From: RGZA01 sp041917755 | GTDB taxonomy: Bacteria; Pseudomonadota; Alphaproteobacteria; UBA9219; RGZA01 | DNA: 64,000 nt | Reading direction: 5' to 3' | Assembly: GCA_041917755.1 (NCBI GenBank) | Contig: JAYRWY010000004.1 | Location: 144,622-208,621 of the forward strand | Part shown: in pieces, positions 7,007-16,462 of the stretch | Numbering within the stretch: the stretch's first letter is position 1 | How the letters are laid out: every line of letters starts with the position of its first letter | Program-made: the position numbers and the translations under genes | Notes under the pieces: generated by a model | Told to the model about the DNA's origin: nothing | Database searches by the model: none | What the model saw: the letters and a program-made list of their open reading frames with translations, nothing else

Positions 7007-8436
7007 ATGCAGAACTAAGCCCTGTCGTTTATAATGATGACATTGTCAAAAAATTCACGCTTGCCGCTACATTCTGGGGCGTCGTTGGATTTTTGGTTGG
7101 TTGCCTGATTGCGGCACAGTTGGCATTCCCCGATCTGAACCTGGAGCCATGGCTGAATTTTGGCCGTCTTCGTCCTGTTCACACTTCTGCGGTCATTTTT
7201 GCATTTGGTGGCTGCGTGCTATTTGCAACTAGCTATTTCGTCGTTCAGCGCACTTGCCGCACCAGATTATGGAGTGATTGGTTATCCAACTTCACCTTCT
7301 GGGGCTATCAGCTGGTAATCGTCCTCGCCGCTAGCGGCTATGTCCTTGGTATCACCCAAGGTAAGGAATATGCCGAACCAGAATGGTATGTGGATTTGTG
7401 GCTCACCGTTGTCTGGGTTGCCTACCTGCTTAATTTCATGATGACACTAAAGAACCGCAAAGAACCCCATATCTATGTTGCAAACTGGTTCTATCTGGCC
7501 TTCATCGTCACTGTTGCTGTCCTTCACTTGTTTAATAATGTCTCCATTCCTGTTTCTCTTGGACAAATTACCAAGAGCTACCCCATGCTTGCCGGTGTGC
7601 AAGGGGCTCTTACCCAGTGGTGGTATGGCCATAACGCGGTGGGCTTCTTTCTGACCGCAGGCTTTCTTGGCATGATGTACTACTTTGTGCCCAAACGTGC
7701 TGACCGTCCTGTATATTCATACCGTTTGTCCATTTTGCACTTCTGGTCATTGATATTTATTTATATCTGGGCGGGGCCTCACCATTTGCATTACACCGCT
7801 TTGCCTGATTGGGCGCAAACCTTGGGTATGACCTTTTCCATTATGCTCTGGATGCCAAGCTGGGGCGGTATGATTAATGGGATTATGACACTCTCGGGTG
7901 CATGGCATAAGCTGCGCGATGACCCTGTGTTGCAATTCATGGTTATTGCAATTTCCTTCTACGGCATGAGCACGTTTGAAGGCCCTGTGATGTCCATTAA
8001 ATCTGTGAATGCTTTATCACACTACACAGACTGGACCATTGGTCACGTGCATTCAGGTGCGCTGGGCTGGGTTGCGTTTATCAGCTTTGGCGCAATTTAT
8101 CATCTCGTGCCCGTACTATGGAAGAAGCAAGGATTGTTCTCCATGAACCTCGTGCGTCTCCACCTCTGGATTGCAACAACGGGTATCGTCCTCTACATCG
8201 TCGCGTTGTGGATTGCCGGTATCATGCAGGGCTTGATGTGGCGCGAATATAATGAATTGGGCTTCCTGCGTTATTCCTTCTCGGAAACAGTAGGCGCACT
8301 TTTCCCATACTATGTGATGCGTTTAATCGGCGGGCTCATGTTCCTCGCTGGTGCGCTAATCATGGTCTACAACCTGTACCGCACGATTAAAGATGTCCGT
8401 CCTGCAGCCATCACTGCACAGCCAGCATCTGTATAA
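7003..8436 (+). CDS. ccoN: cbb3-type cytochrome c oxidase subunit I (CcoN)
   Basis: The catalytic subunit of the high-affinity terminal oxidase in the inner membrane; it binds heme b, heme b3 and CuB. The 477-residue polytopic protein shows the heme ligand region GRLRPVHTSAVIFAF, the CuB/tyrosine-crosslink helix WWYGHNAVGF, the paired histidines in WAGPHHLHYTALP, and the late DWTIGHVHSGALGW heme-ligand segment. Length fits the family. It is the second gene of an uninterrupted operon running to ccoS, consistent with respiration at low oxygen. Confidence 0.97.
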   Translation: MNAELSPVVYNDDIVKKFTLAATFWGVVGFLVGCLIAAQLAFPDLNLEPWLNFGRLRPVHTSAVIFAFGGCVLFATSYFVVQRTCRTRLWSDWLSNFTFWGYQLVIVLAASGYVLGITQGKEYAEPEWYVDLWLTVVWVAYLLNFMMTLKNRKEPHIYVANWFYLAFIVTVAVLHLFNNVSIPVSLGQITKSYPMLAGVQGALTQWWYGHNAVGFFLTAGFLGMMYYFVPKRADRPVYSYRLSILHFWSLIFIYIWAGPHHLHYTALPDWAQTLGMTFSIMLWMPSWGGMINGIMTLSGAWHKLRDDPVLQFMVIAISFYGMSTFEGPVMSIKSVNALSHYTDWTIGHVHSGALGWVAFISFGAIYHLVPVLWKKQGLFSMNLVRLHLWIATTGIVLYIVALWIAGIMQGLMWREYNELGFLRYSFSETVGALFPYYVMRLIGGLMFLAGALIMVYNLYRTIKDVRPAAITAQPASV

Positions 8437-8450
8437 GAGGAACCAATCGC

Positions 8451-9224
8451 ATGTTAAAGAAACACGAAATCTTTGAAAAAAACTCCTTCGTTATGCTGAT
8501 TGGCATTGTGTTGGTGGTTGCAATTGGCGGTCTGATAGAAATCATTCCATTATTCCGCACAGAAACAGTGATTGAAAAAGTAGAAGGGATGCGTCCATAC
8601 ACGCCTTTGGAACTTGCCGGACAGGACATTTATGTTCGTGAAGGTTGCTACGTCTGTCACAGCCAGCAAATCCGTCCATTGCGCGATGAAGTTGAACGCT
8701 ATGGTCACTACAGCTTGGCAGCAGAAAGTATGTATGACCATCCATTCCAATGGGGTTCACGCCGTATCGGTCCTGACTTGGCCCGTGTTGGCGGCAAATA
8801 TTCCGATGAATGGCATGTCGCACATTTCAGCGATCCACGCAGCGTCGTTCCTGAATCCTTGATGCCACGTTACTCCTTCCTGCGTAATACCGATATCAAG
8901 GAACGTTTGAAGTTGATTGGCGAAAACATGGCCACATTACGGATCACGGGTGTGCCTTATACCGATGATCAAATTAAGCATGCCTATGAAGATGCGCTGG
9001 CACAGGCTGACGCTGACAGCGATAATAAAGGCCTGATTGAACGTTACGGTAACAAGGTCGTAAACCGTGACTTCGACGGACAAAAAGAACGCGTCACCGA
9101 GATGGACGCGCTGATATCCTATATGCAAATGCTCGGCACGCTGGTTGATTTCAAAACCTATAATCCGGATTTGGAAATTCCAGATTCAAAATCAAAAGAT
9201 AAAAAAGAAGGAGCTAAGCCATGA
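8451..9224 (+). CDS. ccoO: cbb3-type oxidase monoheme cytochrome c subunit (CcoO)
   Basis: A 257-residue membrane-anchored cytochrome c: one N-terminal transmembrane helix (about 13-34) then the heme-binding CYVCH motif (C66, C69, H70) in the typical EGCYVCHSQQIRP context. The MPRYSF segment near residue 130 supplies the axial methionine. CcoO passes electrons from CcoP to CcoN. An AAGAGGAA ribosome binding site precedes the ATG. The TGA overlaps the ccoQ ATG by the ATGA arrangement. Confidence 0.97.
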   Translation: MLKKHEIFEKNSFVMLIGIVLVVAIGGLIEIIPLFRTETVIEKVEGMRPYTPLELAGQDIYVREGCYVCHSQQIRPLRDEVERYGHYSLAAESMYDHPFQWGSRRIGPDLARVGGKYSDEWHVAHFSDPRSVVPESLMPRYSFLRNTDIKERLKLIGENMATLRITGVPYTDDQIKHAYEDALAQADADSDNKGLIERYGNKVVNRDFDGQKERVTEMDALISYMQMLGTLVDFKTYNPDLEIPDSKSKDKKEGAKP

Positions 9225-9364
9225 TAACGTGGTTCATGGATAACGCACCGCATCTTGCGTTACTGGGTTTTTTCGCTGCGTTCATTTGCATTGCTTTCTG
9301 GGCTTACTGGCCAAGCAATAAGGCAAAATTACAAGAACGCGCACAGATTCCGTTTAAGGAGTAA
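9221..9364 (+). CDS. ccoQ: cbb3-type oxidase small subunit CcoQ/FixQ
   Basis: A 47-residue protein with one hydrophobic helix (about residues 10-30, LALLGFFAAFICIAFWAYW) followed by a basic and polar tail ending PFKE. Size, topology, the FxxFxxIxxWAYWP character and the position between ccoO and ccoP match CcoQ/FixQ, which stabilises the assembled oxidase. It begins inside the ccoO stop codon (ATGA overlap), with AAGAAGGAG just upstream as ribosome binding site. Confidence 0.92.
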   Translation: MITWFMDNAPHLALLGFFAAFICIAFWAYWPSNKAKLQERAQIPFKE

Positions 9365-9367
9365 GGT

Positions 9368-10252
9368 ATGTCAGAGCATAAGAAACCAGAAAAAGATAAA
9401 TTCTCGGGCGTTGAAACAACAGGCCATGAATGGGACGGCATTAAGGAACTGAATAATCCGGCGCCGCGTTGGTGGCTGCTGGTATTTGTGATTTGTATCA
9501 TATGGTCGATCGGCTACTGGATCGTTTATCCTGCATGGCCAACCATCGAGGCTCACACCAAAGGCGCCTTTGGCTGGACAACCAAAACTGAATTGGCAGA
9601 TAGCCAAAAAGAACTATTGGCTATTCGCGGCAAGTTTGCAGGACAGCTATCGGCAACACCGCTTGCGGAAATTTCAAAAGATCCGCAACTATTTGAATAT
9701 GCCCGTCAGGCCGGCTTGGCAGCATTCAAGCATAACTGCGCTGCTTGCCATGGCTCTGGTGGTCAGGGCAGTAAGGGCTTTCCAAACCTTAATGATGACG
9801 ATTGGTTATGGGGCGGTAAGCTGGATGAAATTCATACCACGCTTCGCGTAGGTATCCGCAGCACGCATAAGGATACCCGTGTATCGCTCATGCCTTCCTT
9901 TGGCCGTGATGGTATCTTAAAGCATGGCGAGATTGATGATGTCGCTGCCTATATTGAACAGCTCAATAAAGGGGATAAAGCGGACGTAACCGAGGCCCGC
10001 ACCAGAGGCGCAAAAATCTACACAGATAACTGCGCAGCCTGTCATGGCAATAGCGGCGAGGGCGGCCGCAGCGTTGGTGCGCCCCGTTTAAATGATGCCA
10101 TCTGGCTCTATGGTAGTGATAAGAAGTCCATTGTCGAAAGCATCAGCAATGCACATGCTGGCGTCATGCCAAGCTGGGAAGGCCGTCTTGACGATGATAC
10201 CATCAAAGCGCTTGCTATTTATGTCCATTCACTAGGTGGCGGCGAAAAGTAA
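9368..10252 (+). CDS. ccoP: cbb3-type oxidase diheme cytochrome c subunit (CcoP)
   Basis: A 294-residue protein with a short cytoplasmic start, one transmembrane helix (about 36-56) and two periplasmic cytochrome c domains. Heme motifs are CAACH at residues 124-128 and again at 222-226, each followed by a Gly-rich loop, with MPSF and MPSW supplying the axial methionines. CcoP accepts electrons from soluble cytochrome c or the bc1 complex. It starts 3 bases after ccoQ, whose end provides the AAGGAG ribosome binding site. Confidence 0.97.
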   Translation: MSEHKKPEKDKFSGVETTGHEWDGIKELNNPAPRWWLLVFVICIIWSIGYWIVYPAWPTIEAHTKGAFGWTTKTELADSQKELLAIRGKFAGQLSATPLAEISKDPQLFEYARQAGLAAFKHNCAACHGSGGQGSKGFPNLNDDDWLWGGKLDEIHTTLRVGIRSTHKDTRVSLMPSFGRDGILKHGEIDDVAAYIEQLNKGDKADVTEARTRGAKIYTDNCAACHGNSGEGGRSVGAPRLNDAIWLYGSDKKSIVESISNAHAGVMPSWEGRLDDDTIKALAIYVHSLGGGEK

Positions 10253-10276
10253 TAACATATTAGGTGACATGCAACC

Positions 10277-11731
10277 ATGACTGACCCATCGCTTTCAAAT
10301 GCGGAAGCGCCAAAAATCAAGTTTTTTGAAAAAGCCCGCAAAATTTATCCCAAGGATATCACGGGGACTTTTCGAAGACTGAAATGGGCAGTGATGGCGG
10401 TATTGCTCGCCGTCTATTATTTCACGCCGTTCATTCGTTTTGATCGTGGCCCGCATATCCCCAGTCAAGCCATCTTGATTGATATGGAAGGCCGGCGTGC
10501 TTACTTCTTCATGTTCGAAATATGGTCGCAGGAAGTGTATTACTTCGCGGGCATACTTATCCTTGCTGCTTTATTTCTGTTTTTTGCCACCTCGCTGTTT
10601 GGGCGTGTGTGGTGCGGCTATGCCTGCCCACAAACGGTATGGACCGATTTATTCGTAAAGGTTGAGCATCTTATTCAAGGTGAACATGTCGCACGTGAAC
10701 GCCTTGATAAAGGCCCGTGGACCTTCAATAAAATCTGGCGAAAACTGCTTACCCATATTATCTGGATTATCATCGGGGCATGCACGGGCGGCGCGTGGAC
10801 ACTGTACTTTACCGATGCTCCCACGTTAATTGACCAGATTATCCATCTCTCAGTGCCTTGGCAGACCCAAATCTGGATATATGCGCTTACGTTTTCTACT
10901 TACATCATGGCGGGCTATGCACGCGAGCAGGTATGCACCTATATGTGCCCTTATGCGCGCTTCCAATCAGGCATGTTTGATAAAGATACACTGATTATTT
11001 CCTATGATAAGGAGCGCGGTGAGCCACGCGGCAGTCATAAAAAAGGTGATAGCTGGGAAGGCCGTGGTGCTTGTATCGATTGTAATGCCTGCGTGCAGGT
11101 TTGCCCGGTTGGCATCGATATCCGCAATGGGTTGCAATACCAATGCATTGCATGCGGCCTGTGTGTAGATGCGTGTAATACGATTATGGATAAGGTTGGC
11201 TTGCCTGGAGATCTTATCCGCTATGACACTGCCAATAATCAGGAAATGCGCAGCGCATGCAAAAGCAAAGGGGAGGTATTCAAGCCAAAAAGCCATTTGC
11301 TACGTGCCCGCACGGTTTACTATGTCGTCGTCATGTCGATTGTTGCTGGGATTATGTTGTTCAGCCTATTGAACCGCCCACCATTTTCGTTGAATGTCCT
11401 GCATGAACGTAATCCGCTGTTTGTAAAGCTCTCCGATGGCTCCATCCGCAACAGCTATAAGATTCATATCCTCAACCATACGGGCATCGATCAGGTTTTT
11501 TCGCTATCCGTCGATGGTATCGAACCTAAATCCATCAAGATTTTAGCAGCAAGCGAGGTCGAACCGAATAATCTTGGGGTCCTGGCGGACAGTGTGGGGG
11601 AATTCCGTGTAACCGTCGCTGCAGAATTACCGCCGCGTGAGGCTCGCCGCGATATCACTTTTGTGTTACACGGTATGGACAATAAAACTGCAACGACCAA
11701 GACAATGTTTATTGGTAAGGAAGAGCGATGA
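10277..11731 (+). CDS. ccoG: cbb3 oxidase accessory protein CcoG/FixG/RdxA (4Fe-4S, copper reductase)
   Basis: A 484-residue inner-membrane protein. Transmembrane segments flank the CGYACPQTVW and CTYMCPYARFQ motifs, and a soluble ferredoxin-like domain carries two 4Fe-4S binding groups (CIDCNACVQVCP and CIACGLCVDAC). The C-terminal 110 residues form the Ig-like domain of the family. CcoG is known in Rhodobacter to reduce Cu(II) to Cu(I) for oxidase assembly. Its TGA overlaps the ccoH start by four bases. Confidence 0.95.
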   Translation: MTDPSLSNAEAPKIKFFEKARKIYPKDITGTFRRLKWAVMAVLLAVYYFTPFIRFDRGPHIPSQAILIDMEGRRAYFFMFEIWSQEVYYFAGILILAALFLFFATSLFGRVWCGYACPQTVWTDLFVKVEHLIQGEHVARERLDKGPWTFNKIWRKLLTHIIWIIIGACTGGAWTLYFTDAPTLIDQIIHLSVPWQTQIWIYALTFSTYIMAGYAREQVCTYMCPYARFQSGMFDKDTLIISYDKERGEPRGSHKKGDSWEGRGACIDCNACVQVCPVGIDIRNGLQYQCIACGLCVDACNTIMDKVGLPGDLIRYDTANNQEMRSACKSKGEVFKPKSHLLRARTVYYVVVMSIVAGIMLFSLLNRPPFSLNVLHERNPLFVKLSDGSIRNSYKIHILNHTGIDQVFSLSVDGIEPKSIKILAASEVEPNNLGVLADSVGEFRVTVAAELPPREARRDITFVLHGMDNKTATTKTMFIGKEER

Positions 11732-12228
11732 GCACTAACGAAGCTGGCCCGGCAACCAAGTCCATTGATAAATTAATCCCTTGGTTCTTTGTGGCATTCT
11801 TTTTAACGCTAACGGCACTGATGACATGGTTTGCTTGGCTGGCAAATAGCACAGATAGGGGCGTAGTAAGTAAGCATGCATATCAAAATGGTCTTGCCTA
11901 CAATCAAATTCTTGAAAAGCAACGTGAGCAAGACGCTTTGGGTTGGCAAACAGAATTAAGTATTAAAAAAGAGGGCGGTACACCAGCGAAGGCTGAATTT
12001 ATATTAAGAGATAAAAACAATGCAGCGATTAATGATGCCTTGGTTCAATTAAGTTTTATTCGCCCAACACAAGCTGGCCATGACGTCACATTGATGCTTA
12101 CCCCAAGGGGAAATGGCAGTTATACCGGTGAAACACCATTGACGTTACCGGGCCTATGGGATGCCCATATTACTGTAAAATCAGGTGCTCATACGGTTCA
12201 GACTAGCAAACGTGTCACATTGCCCTAA
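11728..12228 (+). CDS. ccoH: cbb3 oxidase assembly protein CcoH/FixH
   Basis: A 166-residue protein with a single N-terminal transmembrane helix (about 17-38) and a periplasmic domain, typical of FixH. The order ccoG-ccoH-ccoI and the size support the call more than any one motif: the family's GHDVTL and GLWDAHI segments are seen in the C-terminal half. FixH helps oxidase maturation, perhaps with the CcoI copper pump. ATGA overlap with ccoG; 9 bases before ccoI. Confidence 0.87.
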   Translation: MSTNEAGPATKSIDKLIPWFFVAFFLTLTALMTWFAWLANSTDRGVVSKHAYQNGLAYNQILEKQREQDALGWQTELSIKKEGGTPAKAEFILRDKNNAAINDALVQLSFIRPTQAGHDVTLMLTPRGNGSYTGETPLTLPGLWDAHITVKSGAHTVQTSKRVTLP

Positions 12229-12237
12229 TATCAGTCT

Positions 12238-14439
12238 ATGACTGCTGTTCAAAACGATACACCCTCATCTGTTCCTGATTTTACCGCATCGATTATTGAT
12301 GATAATCATGGTGGTCATGAACTGTCCCTTCTGGTGGGTGGTATGCGCTGCGCATCATGCGCATTTATGATTGAACATATGCTGGTTGATAAACCGGATG
12401 TGGGCGCCCGTGTCAATGTTACTGAAAAGCGACTAAACCTGACATGGAAGGGTAATAAGCAGCGTTTCAAAGAACTTCTGCAGCCTGTGCTGGATCATGG
12501 CTATACACTTGCCGTACTCGATGAAATAGAAAACCGTGACCAGCAAAAAAAAGAAGAACGTTTTTTACTGCTATGCTTGGCGGTGGCTGGCTTTGCCACA
12601 GGCAACATCATGTTGCTATCGGTTGGCCTTTGGAGCAGCGATGAAATAACCATGGGGTTTGCAACCCGTGATGTCATGCACTGGATATCAGCCTTGATTG
12701 CTTTGCCTGCCGTCCTGTTCGCTGGCCAACCATTTTTTCGCTCCGCTTGGTCGGTGTTATCAAAGGGCCATACCAATATGGATGTGCCAATTTCCTTGGC
12801 GGTGGTGCTTTCCAGTGCCATGAGCATCGTGCAAACCACCAACCATGCTGAGCATGCATATTTCGATAGCGGCGTCATGTTATTGTTCTTTTTGCTGATT
12901 GGCCGTTATCTGGATTTAAAAGCACGTGGTAAAGCGCGTTCGGCCGCACGTGATTTGTTGTTGATGATGACGGGACATGCCACGGTACTGCGTGATGGCA
13001 AGCAAGATCGCATCCCGGTGAAAGATATCGCTCAAGGCATGACCTTGCTTGCCGCTGCCGGGGAAAAAATCATGGCGGATGGTACGGTGCTGTCCGGAAC
13101 CTCGCAGGCAGATACATCTTTAATTACGGGCGAAACCATTCCTCAGGCGTTAAATGTTGGAACGCCTGTCTATGCGGGCATGATCAATCTCTCAGCCCCC
13201 ATTACAATAAATGTTACTGGCGCACGCAATGAAACATTGCTCTCCGAAATCATCAGTTTGATGGAAAAAGCAGAACAAGGTCAGGCGCGCTTTGTACGGC
13301 TTGCCGATAAAATTGCCCGTGCCTATACCCCCTTTGTGCATGTCATGGCGCTGGGCTCATTCCTTGGCTGGCTGTTCTTGATGCAAGCTGGCTGGACGCA
13401 TGCGTTGCTCATTGCCATTAGTGTGCTGATTATTACATGCCCATGTGCGCTTGGGCTTGCTGTGCCGGTCGTGCAAGTATTGGCCAGCAATTTACTATTC
13501 CGCAAAGGCGTGTTGGTCAAATCCGCCGATGCTCTGGAACGTATGGCAAGCATTGATACCATTATCTTTGATAAAACAGGCACGCTCACACTTGGCCAGC
13601 CACGGCTTATGAATGGTGATAGCATTTCCAAACCTATTCTGGAAAAAGCCGCCAGCATGGCACGGTACAGTAATCACCCTCTGGCTAAGGCACTGTATGC
13701 ATTCAAACCTGCAGCGCTGACCGAGCTGGAAACAAAAGAAATTGCCGGTCAGGGTCTGGAAGCAAAGGTAGACGGCAAGATATGGCGATTAGGGCAGGGT
13801 ACATTTTGCAGCGTAACTCAACCTGCGCAAGATGATGTGATGGAATTATGGTTCCATGAAGAAGGAAATCCCCCGCAGCGATTTATTTTCGAAGACGCAT
13901 TACGAAGTGATGCGGCTGATGTAATTGCTGTGCTCGCGAAGCAAGGCTATCATCTGGCGATGTTTTCTGGTGACCGTGTAAGTGTGGCCAATCGTGTAGG
14001 GCACGCGTTGCAACTACAGGAGGTGCATGGCGCAATGACCCCTAAAGCCAAGCATGACGCACTCCAACACATGCTTTCCAGTGGCCGTAAGGTGATGGTG
14101 GTGGGTGATGGCTTAAATGATGCTGCAGCACTTTCCGCGGCAACGGTGTCGATGTCACCGTCCAGCGCAATGGATATCACACAAAATGCGGCGTCCATGG
14201 TCTTCCAAGGTGATAAATTGCAGCCCGTGCTTACGGCATTATATATCGCAAAAAAGGCAAATGTTTTGGTAAAGCAGAACTTTGTTTTGGCGCTGGCTTA
14301 TAATTTATTCGCTGTGCCATTGGCAGTGATGGGGTATGTCACACCGCTTATCGCTGCGCTTGCCATGTCGTCTTCATCCATACTGGTTATTCTCAATGCG
14401 CTGCGCCTGCAACTCGCTTCACCGCAAGGAAAAGCATAA
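12238..14439 (+). CDS. ccoI: Copper-transporting P1B-type ATPase CcoI/FixI
   Basis: A 733-residue heavy-metal P-type ATPase. In order: an N-terminal metal-binding domain with GGMRCASC (C38, C41), the phosphatase-domain TGE (in LITGETIP), the CPC ion motif at 401-403, the phosphorylated D445 in DKTGTLT, and the hinge GDGLNDAAAL near the end. CcoI exports Cu(I) for insertion into cbb3 oxidase, unlike the detoxifying CopA. Operon position directly after ccoH and one base overlap with ccoS fit this specialised role. Confidence 0.95.
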   Translation: MTAVQNDTPSSVPDFTASIIDDNHGGHELSLLVGGMRCASCAFMIEHMLVDKPDVGARVNVTEKRLNLTWKGNKQRFKELLQPVLDHGYTLAVLDEIENRDQQKKEERFLLLCLAVAGFATGNIMLLSVGLWSSDEITMGFATRDVMHWISALIALPAVLFAGQPFFRSAWSVLSKGHTNMDVPISLAVVLSSAMSIVQTTNHAEHAYFDSGVMLLFFLLIGRYLDLKARGKARSAARDLLLMMTGHATVLRDGKQDRIPVKDIAQGMTLLAAAGEKIMADGTVLSGTSQADTSLITGETIPQALNVGTPVYAGMINLSAPITINVTGARNETLLSEIISLMEKAEQGQARFVRLADKIARAYTPFVHVMALGSFLGWLFLMQAGWTHALLIAISVLIITCPCALGLAVPVVQVLASNLLFRKGVLVKSADALERMASIDTIIFDKTGTLTLGQPRLMNGDSISKPILEKAASMARYSNHPLAKALYAFKPAALTELETKEIAGQGLEAKVDGKIWRLGQGTFCSVTQPAQDDVMELWFHEEGNPPQRFIFEDALRSDAADVIAVLAKQGYHLAMFSGDRVSVANRVGHALQLQEVHGAMTPKAKHDALQHMLSSGRKVMVVGDGLNDAAALSAATVSMSPSSAMDITQNAASMVFQGDKLQPVLTALYIAKKANVLVKQNFVLALAYNLFAVPLAVMGYVTPLIAALAMSSSSILVILNALRLQLASPQGKA

Positions 14440-14612
14440 TGGATATCTTGCTGTATTTAATTCCGGTCGCGCTAGTTCTGGGTTTTATCGGCCTGATTGC
14501 ATTTGTCTGGTCGCTTCGCTCTGGCCAATTCGATGACCCAGAAGGGAACGCATCGCGCATCCTTCAAGATCAGGATTCGGATGCCCATGGTCCCGATTTT
14601 ACGAAAAAGTAA
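14439..14612 (+). CDS. ccoS: cbb3 oxidase maturation protein CcoS
   Basis: A 57-residue protein starting within the ccoI stop (TAATG). It has one transmembrane helix (about residues 4-24) ending in the FVWSLRSGQFDDPEG segment, which is the hallmark of CcoS: a W-S-x-x-SGQFDDxxG motif just after the helix. CcoS is needed for cofactor insertion into cbb3 oxidase. It closes the operon; an imperfect hairpin with AAAACTC (14678-14684) and GAGTTTT (14701-14707) lies downstream. Confidence 0.93.
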   Translation: MDILLYLIPVALVLGFIGLIAFVWSLRSGQFDDPEGNASRILQDQDSDAHGPDFTKK

Positions 14613-14758
14613 TAGGTATACTGTGTATCCAATGGCTTAGCCTGTTGCTTACATGACTCAGCATCCGCATGCTTTAAAAAACTCCCCCCCTCTCATGCTT
14701 GAGTTTTGATTCTGGGCTGATAGGCTAAACAACTGTTTTTATTGGTTGAACACGGGTC

Positions 14759-16456
14759 ATGACTCTTCGGGTATTCCACGCATCACTATGTACGGCGCTA
14801 ATTGCATGCGTGAGCGTGTTGGTGCCTTTACCTGCCCGCGCCCAAACCATTCCAAATGCAGCTGATATCAGTAGGGTCAAGCCGGAAGAAAAAATCCCTC
14901 GACCTGAGCGAGCCGCCCCAACAACCATCACGGTTCCTGCACAAAAAGGCGCAGTTGATATTCCAGCCGCCGCACGCTCGGTTAAATTCCATCTGCAGTC
15001 GATAACAATCATCGGGGCATCCGCATATTCGCAGGAAGAATTGCAAGATACCTATTCGGATTACCTTGATAAAGAAATCACCCTCGATACCATCTACATG
15101 GTGGCTGGCGCCATCACCGAACGTTATCGAAATGCCGGATATTTTTTAAGCCGCGCATTTGTCCCGGCGCAGGAAATTGACCAAGGCAAGGTAACCATTC
15201 AAGTTGTAGAAGGCTTTGTTGGCACGGTTGATGGCGCAGGCGAATTAAGCAGCTCCTACATTATCAAAGATGCAATTGATGAACTAACCAGGCAGCGTCC
15301 ATTATCATCGCAACAGATGGAACGGTTTTTGTTGCTTCTAAATGATTTACCTGGGCAAACCTTCGGGGGAACCTTATCTCCTCTTGAAGGCGGGCAAGAA
15401 GGCGCCGTGAAACTAACGCTCACTGCCACCGAAGCCGAAGGTGCTGGTTCAATTTCCTATGATAATTATTCATCTCGTTTTTTGGGTCCCAATGAAATAA
15501 CGGCGACCTATTCCAAAAGTTTTATCCCATTTCATCAAACAACCGTTTCTGCCTTAAGTGATACCGCTCGCAGCAAGCTTCGTTACGGAACTCTGGAACA
15601 CAGCGTTGCATTACTGCCTGATGTCCGTCTGAATTTAACCGGTGGCATCACTCAGGCATTACCGGGCTACACGCTGGAAAGTTCTGAAATTGAAAGTTTG
15701 TCAAAATTCGCCAGCATCTCGCTGGAATATCAGGCACTGCGCCAACGCCAGCAAAACTTATCGCTAAAAGGAACACTCGACGGGCGCAATGTAACCAGTG
15801 ATATTCTCGGTGCTCCGCTTACGCGTGACTATATAAGGGCTTTTCGTGCTACCATCAATTATGATGTCACAGATGGCTGGAATGGTTCTAACAATGCCAA
15901 CCTGATTGTTAGCCATGGTATCAATTGGTTCTCATCAAGTAATCCAGGCGATATCAATATTTCCAGAGCAGGCGCACTGCCTGATTTCAATAAAGCGGAA
16001 TTATCTCTTTCACGTTTACAAGTGATAAGCCGTGATTGGTCGGCCTATATTGCCGGATCGGGGCAATGGGCTTCGGGCGTTTTGTATTCATCTGAACAAT
16101 TTGGATATGGCGGGCAGGGCTTCGGCCGTGCGTATGACGCGTCAGACTTTACCGGTGACAGGGGATTAAAGGGCGCTGTTGAAATCCGTTATAACGGATT
16201 TGGCAGCGATAATTTGGTGAATGTTCAGCCCTATGGTTTTTATGACATTGGAAAAGTATGGAATGATGCGGTGGGGCAGCCACCAGCGGAGTCTGCATCC
16301 TCGTTTGGGGTTGGTATGCGCTTTAACACGGTATGGAAGCAATCTGGAAATATTGGCCTAGCTTGGCCGATTGACCGCAATATTAATACGCCCATTTACA
16401 GTGGCGGCAGCACCCATGGCCCACGCATCATTTTGCAAATCAGCCAGCAATACTAG
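14759..16456 (+). CDS. TpsB-type outer-membrane transporter (ShlB/FhaC/HecB family), orphan
   Basis: A 565-residue protein with a signal peptide (cleaved near ARA-Q, residue 29), a proline-rich linker, POTRA domains (about 75-230: the FHLQSITIIGASAYS and GYFLSRAFVPAQEI segments are POTRA-like), and a C-terminal 16-strand-type beta-barrel ending in an aromatic residue. The DRGLKGAVEIRYNG stretch is the conserved barrel L6-type motif region. TpsB proteins thread a large TpsA exoprotein across the outer membrane. No tpsA gene is adjacent, so its partner is elsewhere or it belongs to a solitary branch. It converges with the HPt gene with 6 bases between. Confidence 0.88.
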   Translation: MTLRVFHASLCTALIACVSVLVPLPARAQTIPNAADISRVKPEEKIPRPERAAPTTITVPAQKGAVDIPAAARSVKFHLQSITIIGASAYSQEELQDTYSDYLDKEITLDTIYMVAGAITERYRNAGYFLSRAFVPAQEIDQGKVTIQVVEGFVGTVDGAGELSSSYIIKDAIDELTRQRPLSSQQMERFLLLLNDLPGQTFGGTLSPLEGGQEGAVKLTLTATEAEGAGSISYDNYSSRFLGPNEITATYSKSFIPFHQTTVSALSDTARSKLRYGTLEHSVALLPDVRLNLTGGITQALPGYTLESSEIESLSKFASISLEYQALRQRQQNLSLKGTLDGRNVTSDILGAPLTRDYIRAFRATINYDVTDGWNGSNNANLIVSHGINWFSSSNPGDINISRAGALPDFNKAELSLSRLQVISRDWSAYIAGSGQWASGVLYSSEQFGYGGQGFGRAYDASDFTGDRGLKGAVEIRYNGFGSDNLVNVQPYGFYDIGKVWNDAVGQPPAESASSFGVGMRFNTVWKQSGNIGLAWPIDRNINTPIYSGGSTHGPRIILQISQQY

Positions 16457-16462
16457 GCTGTG

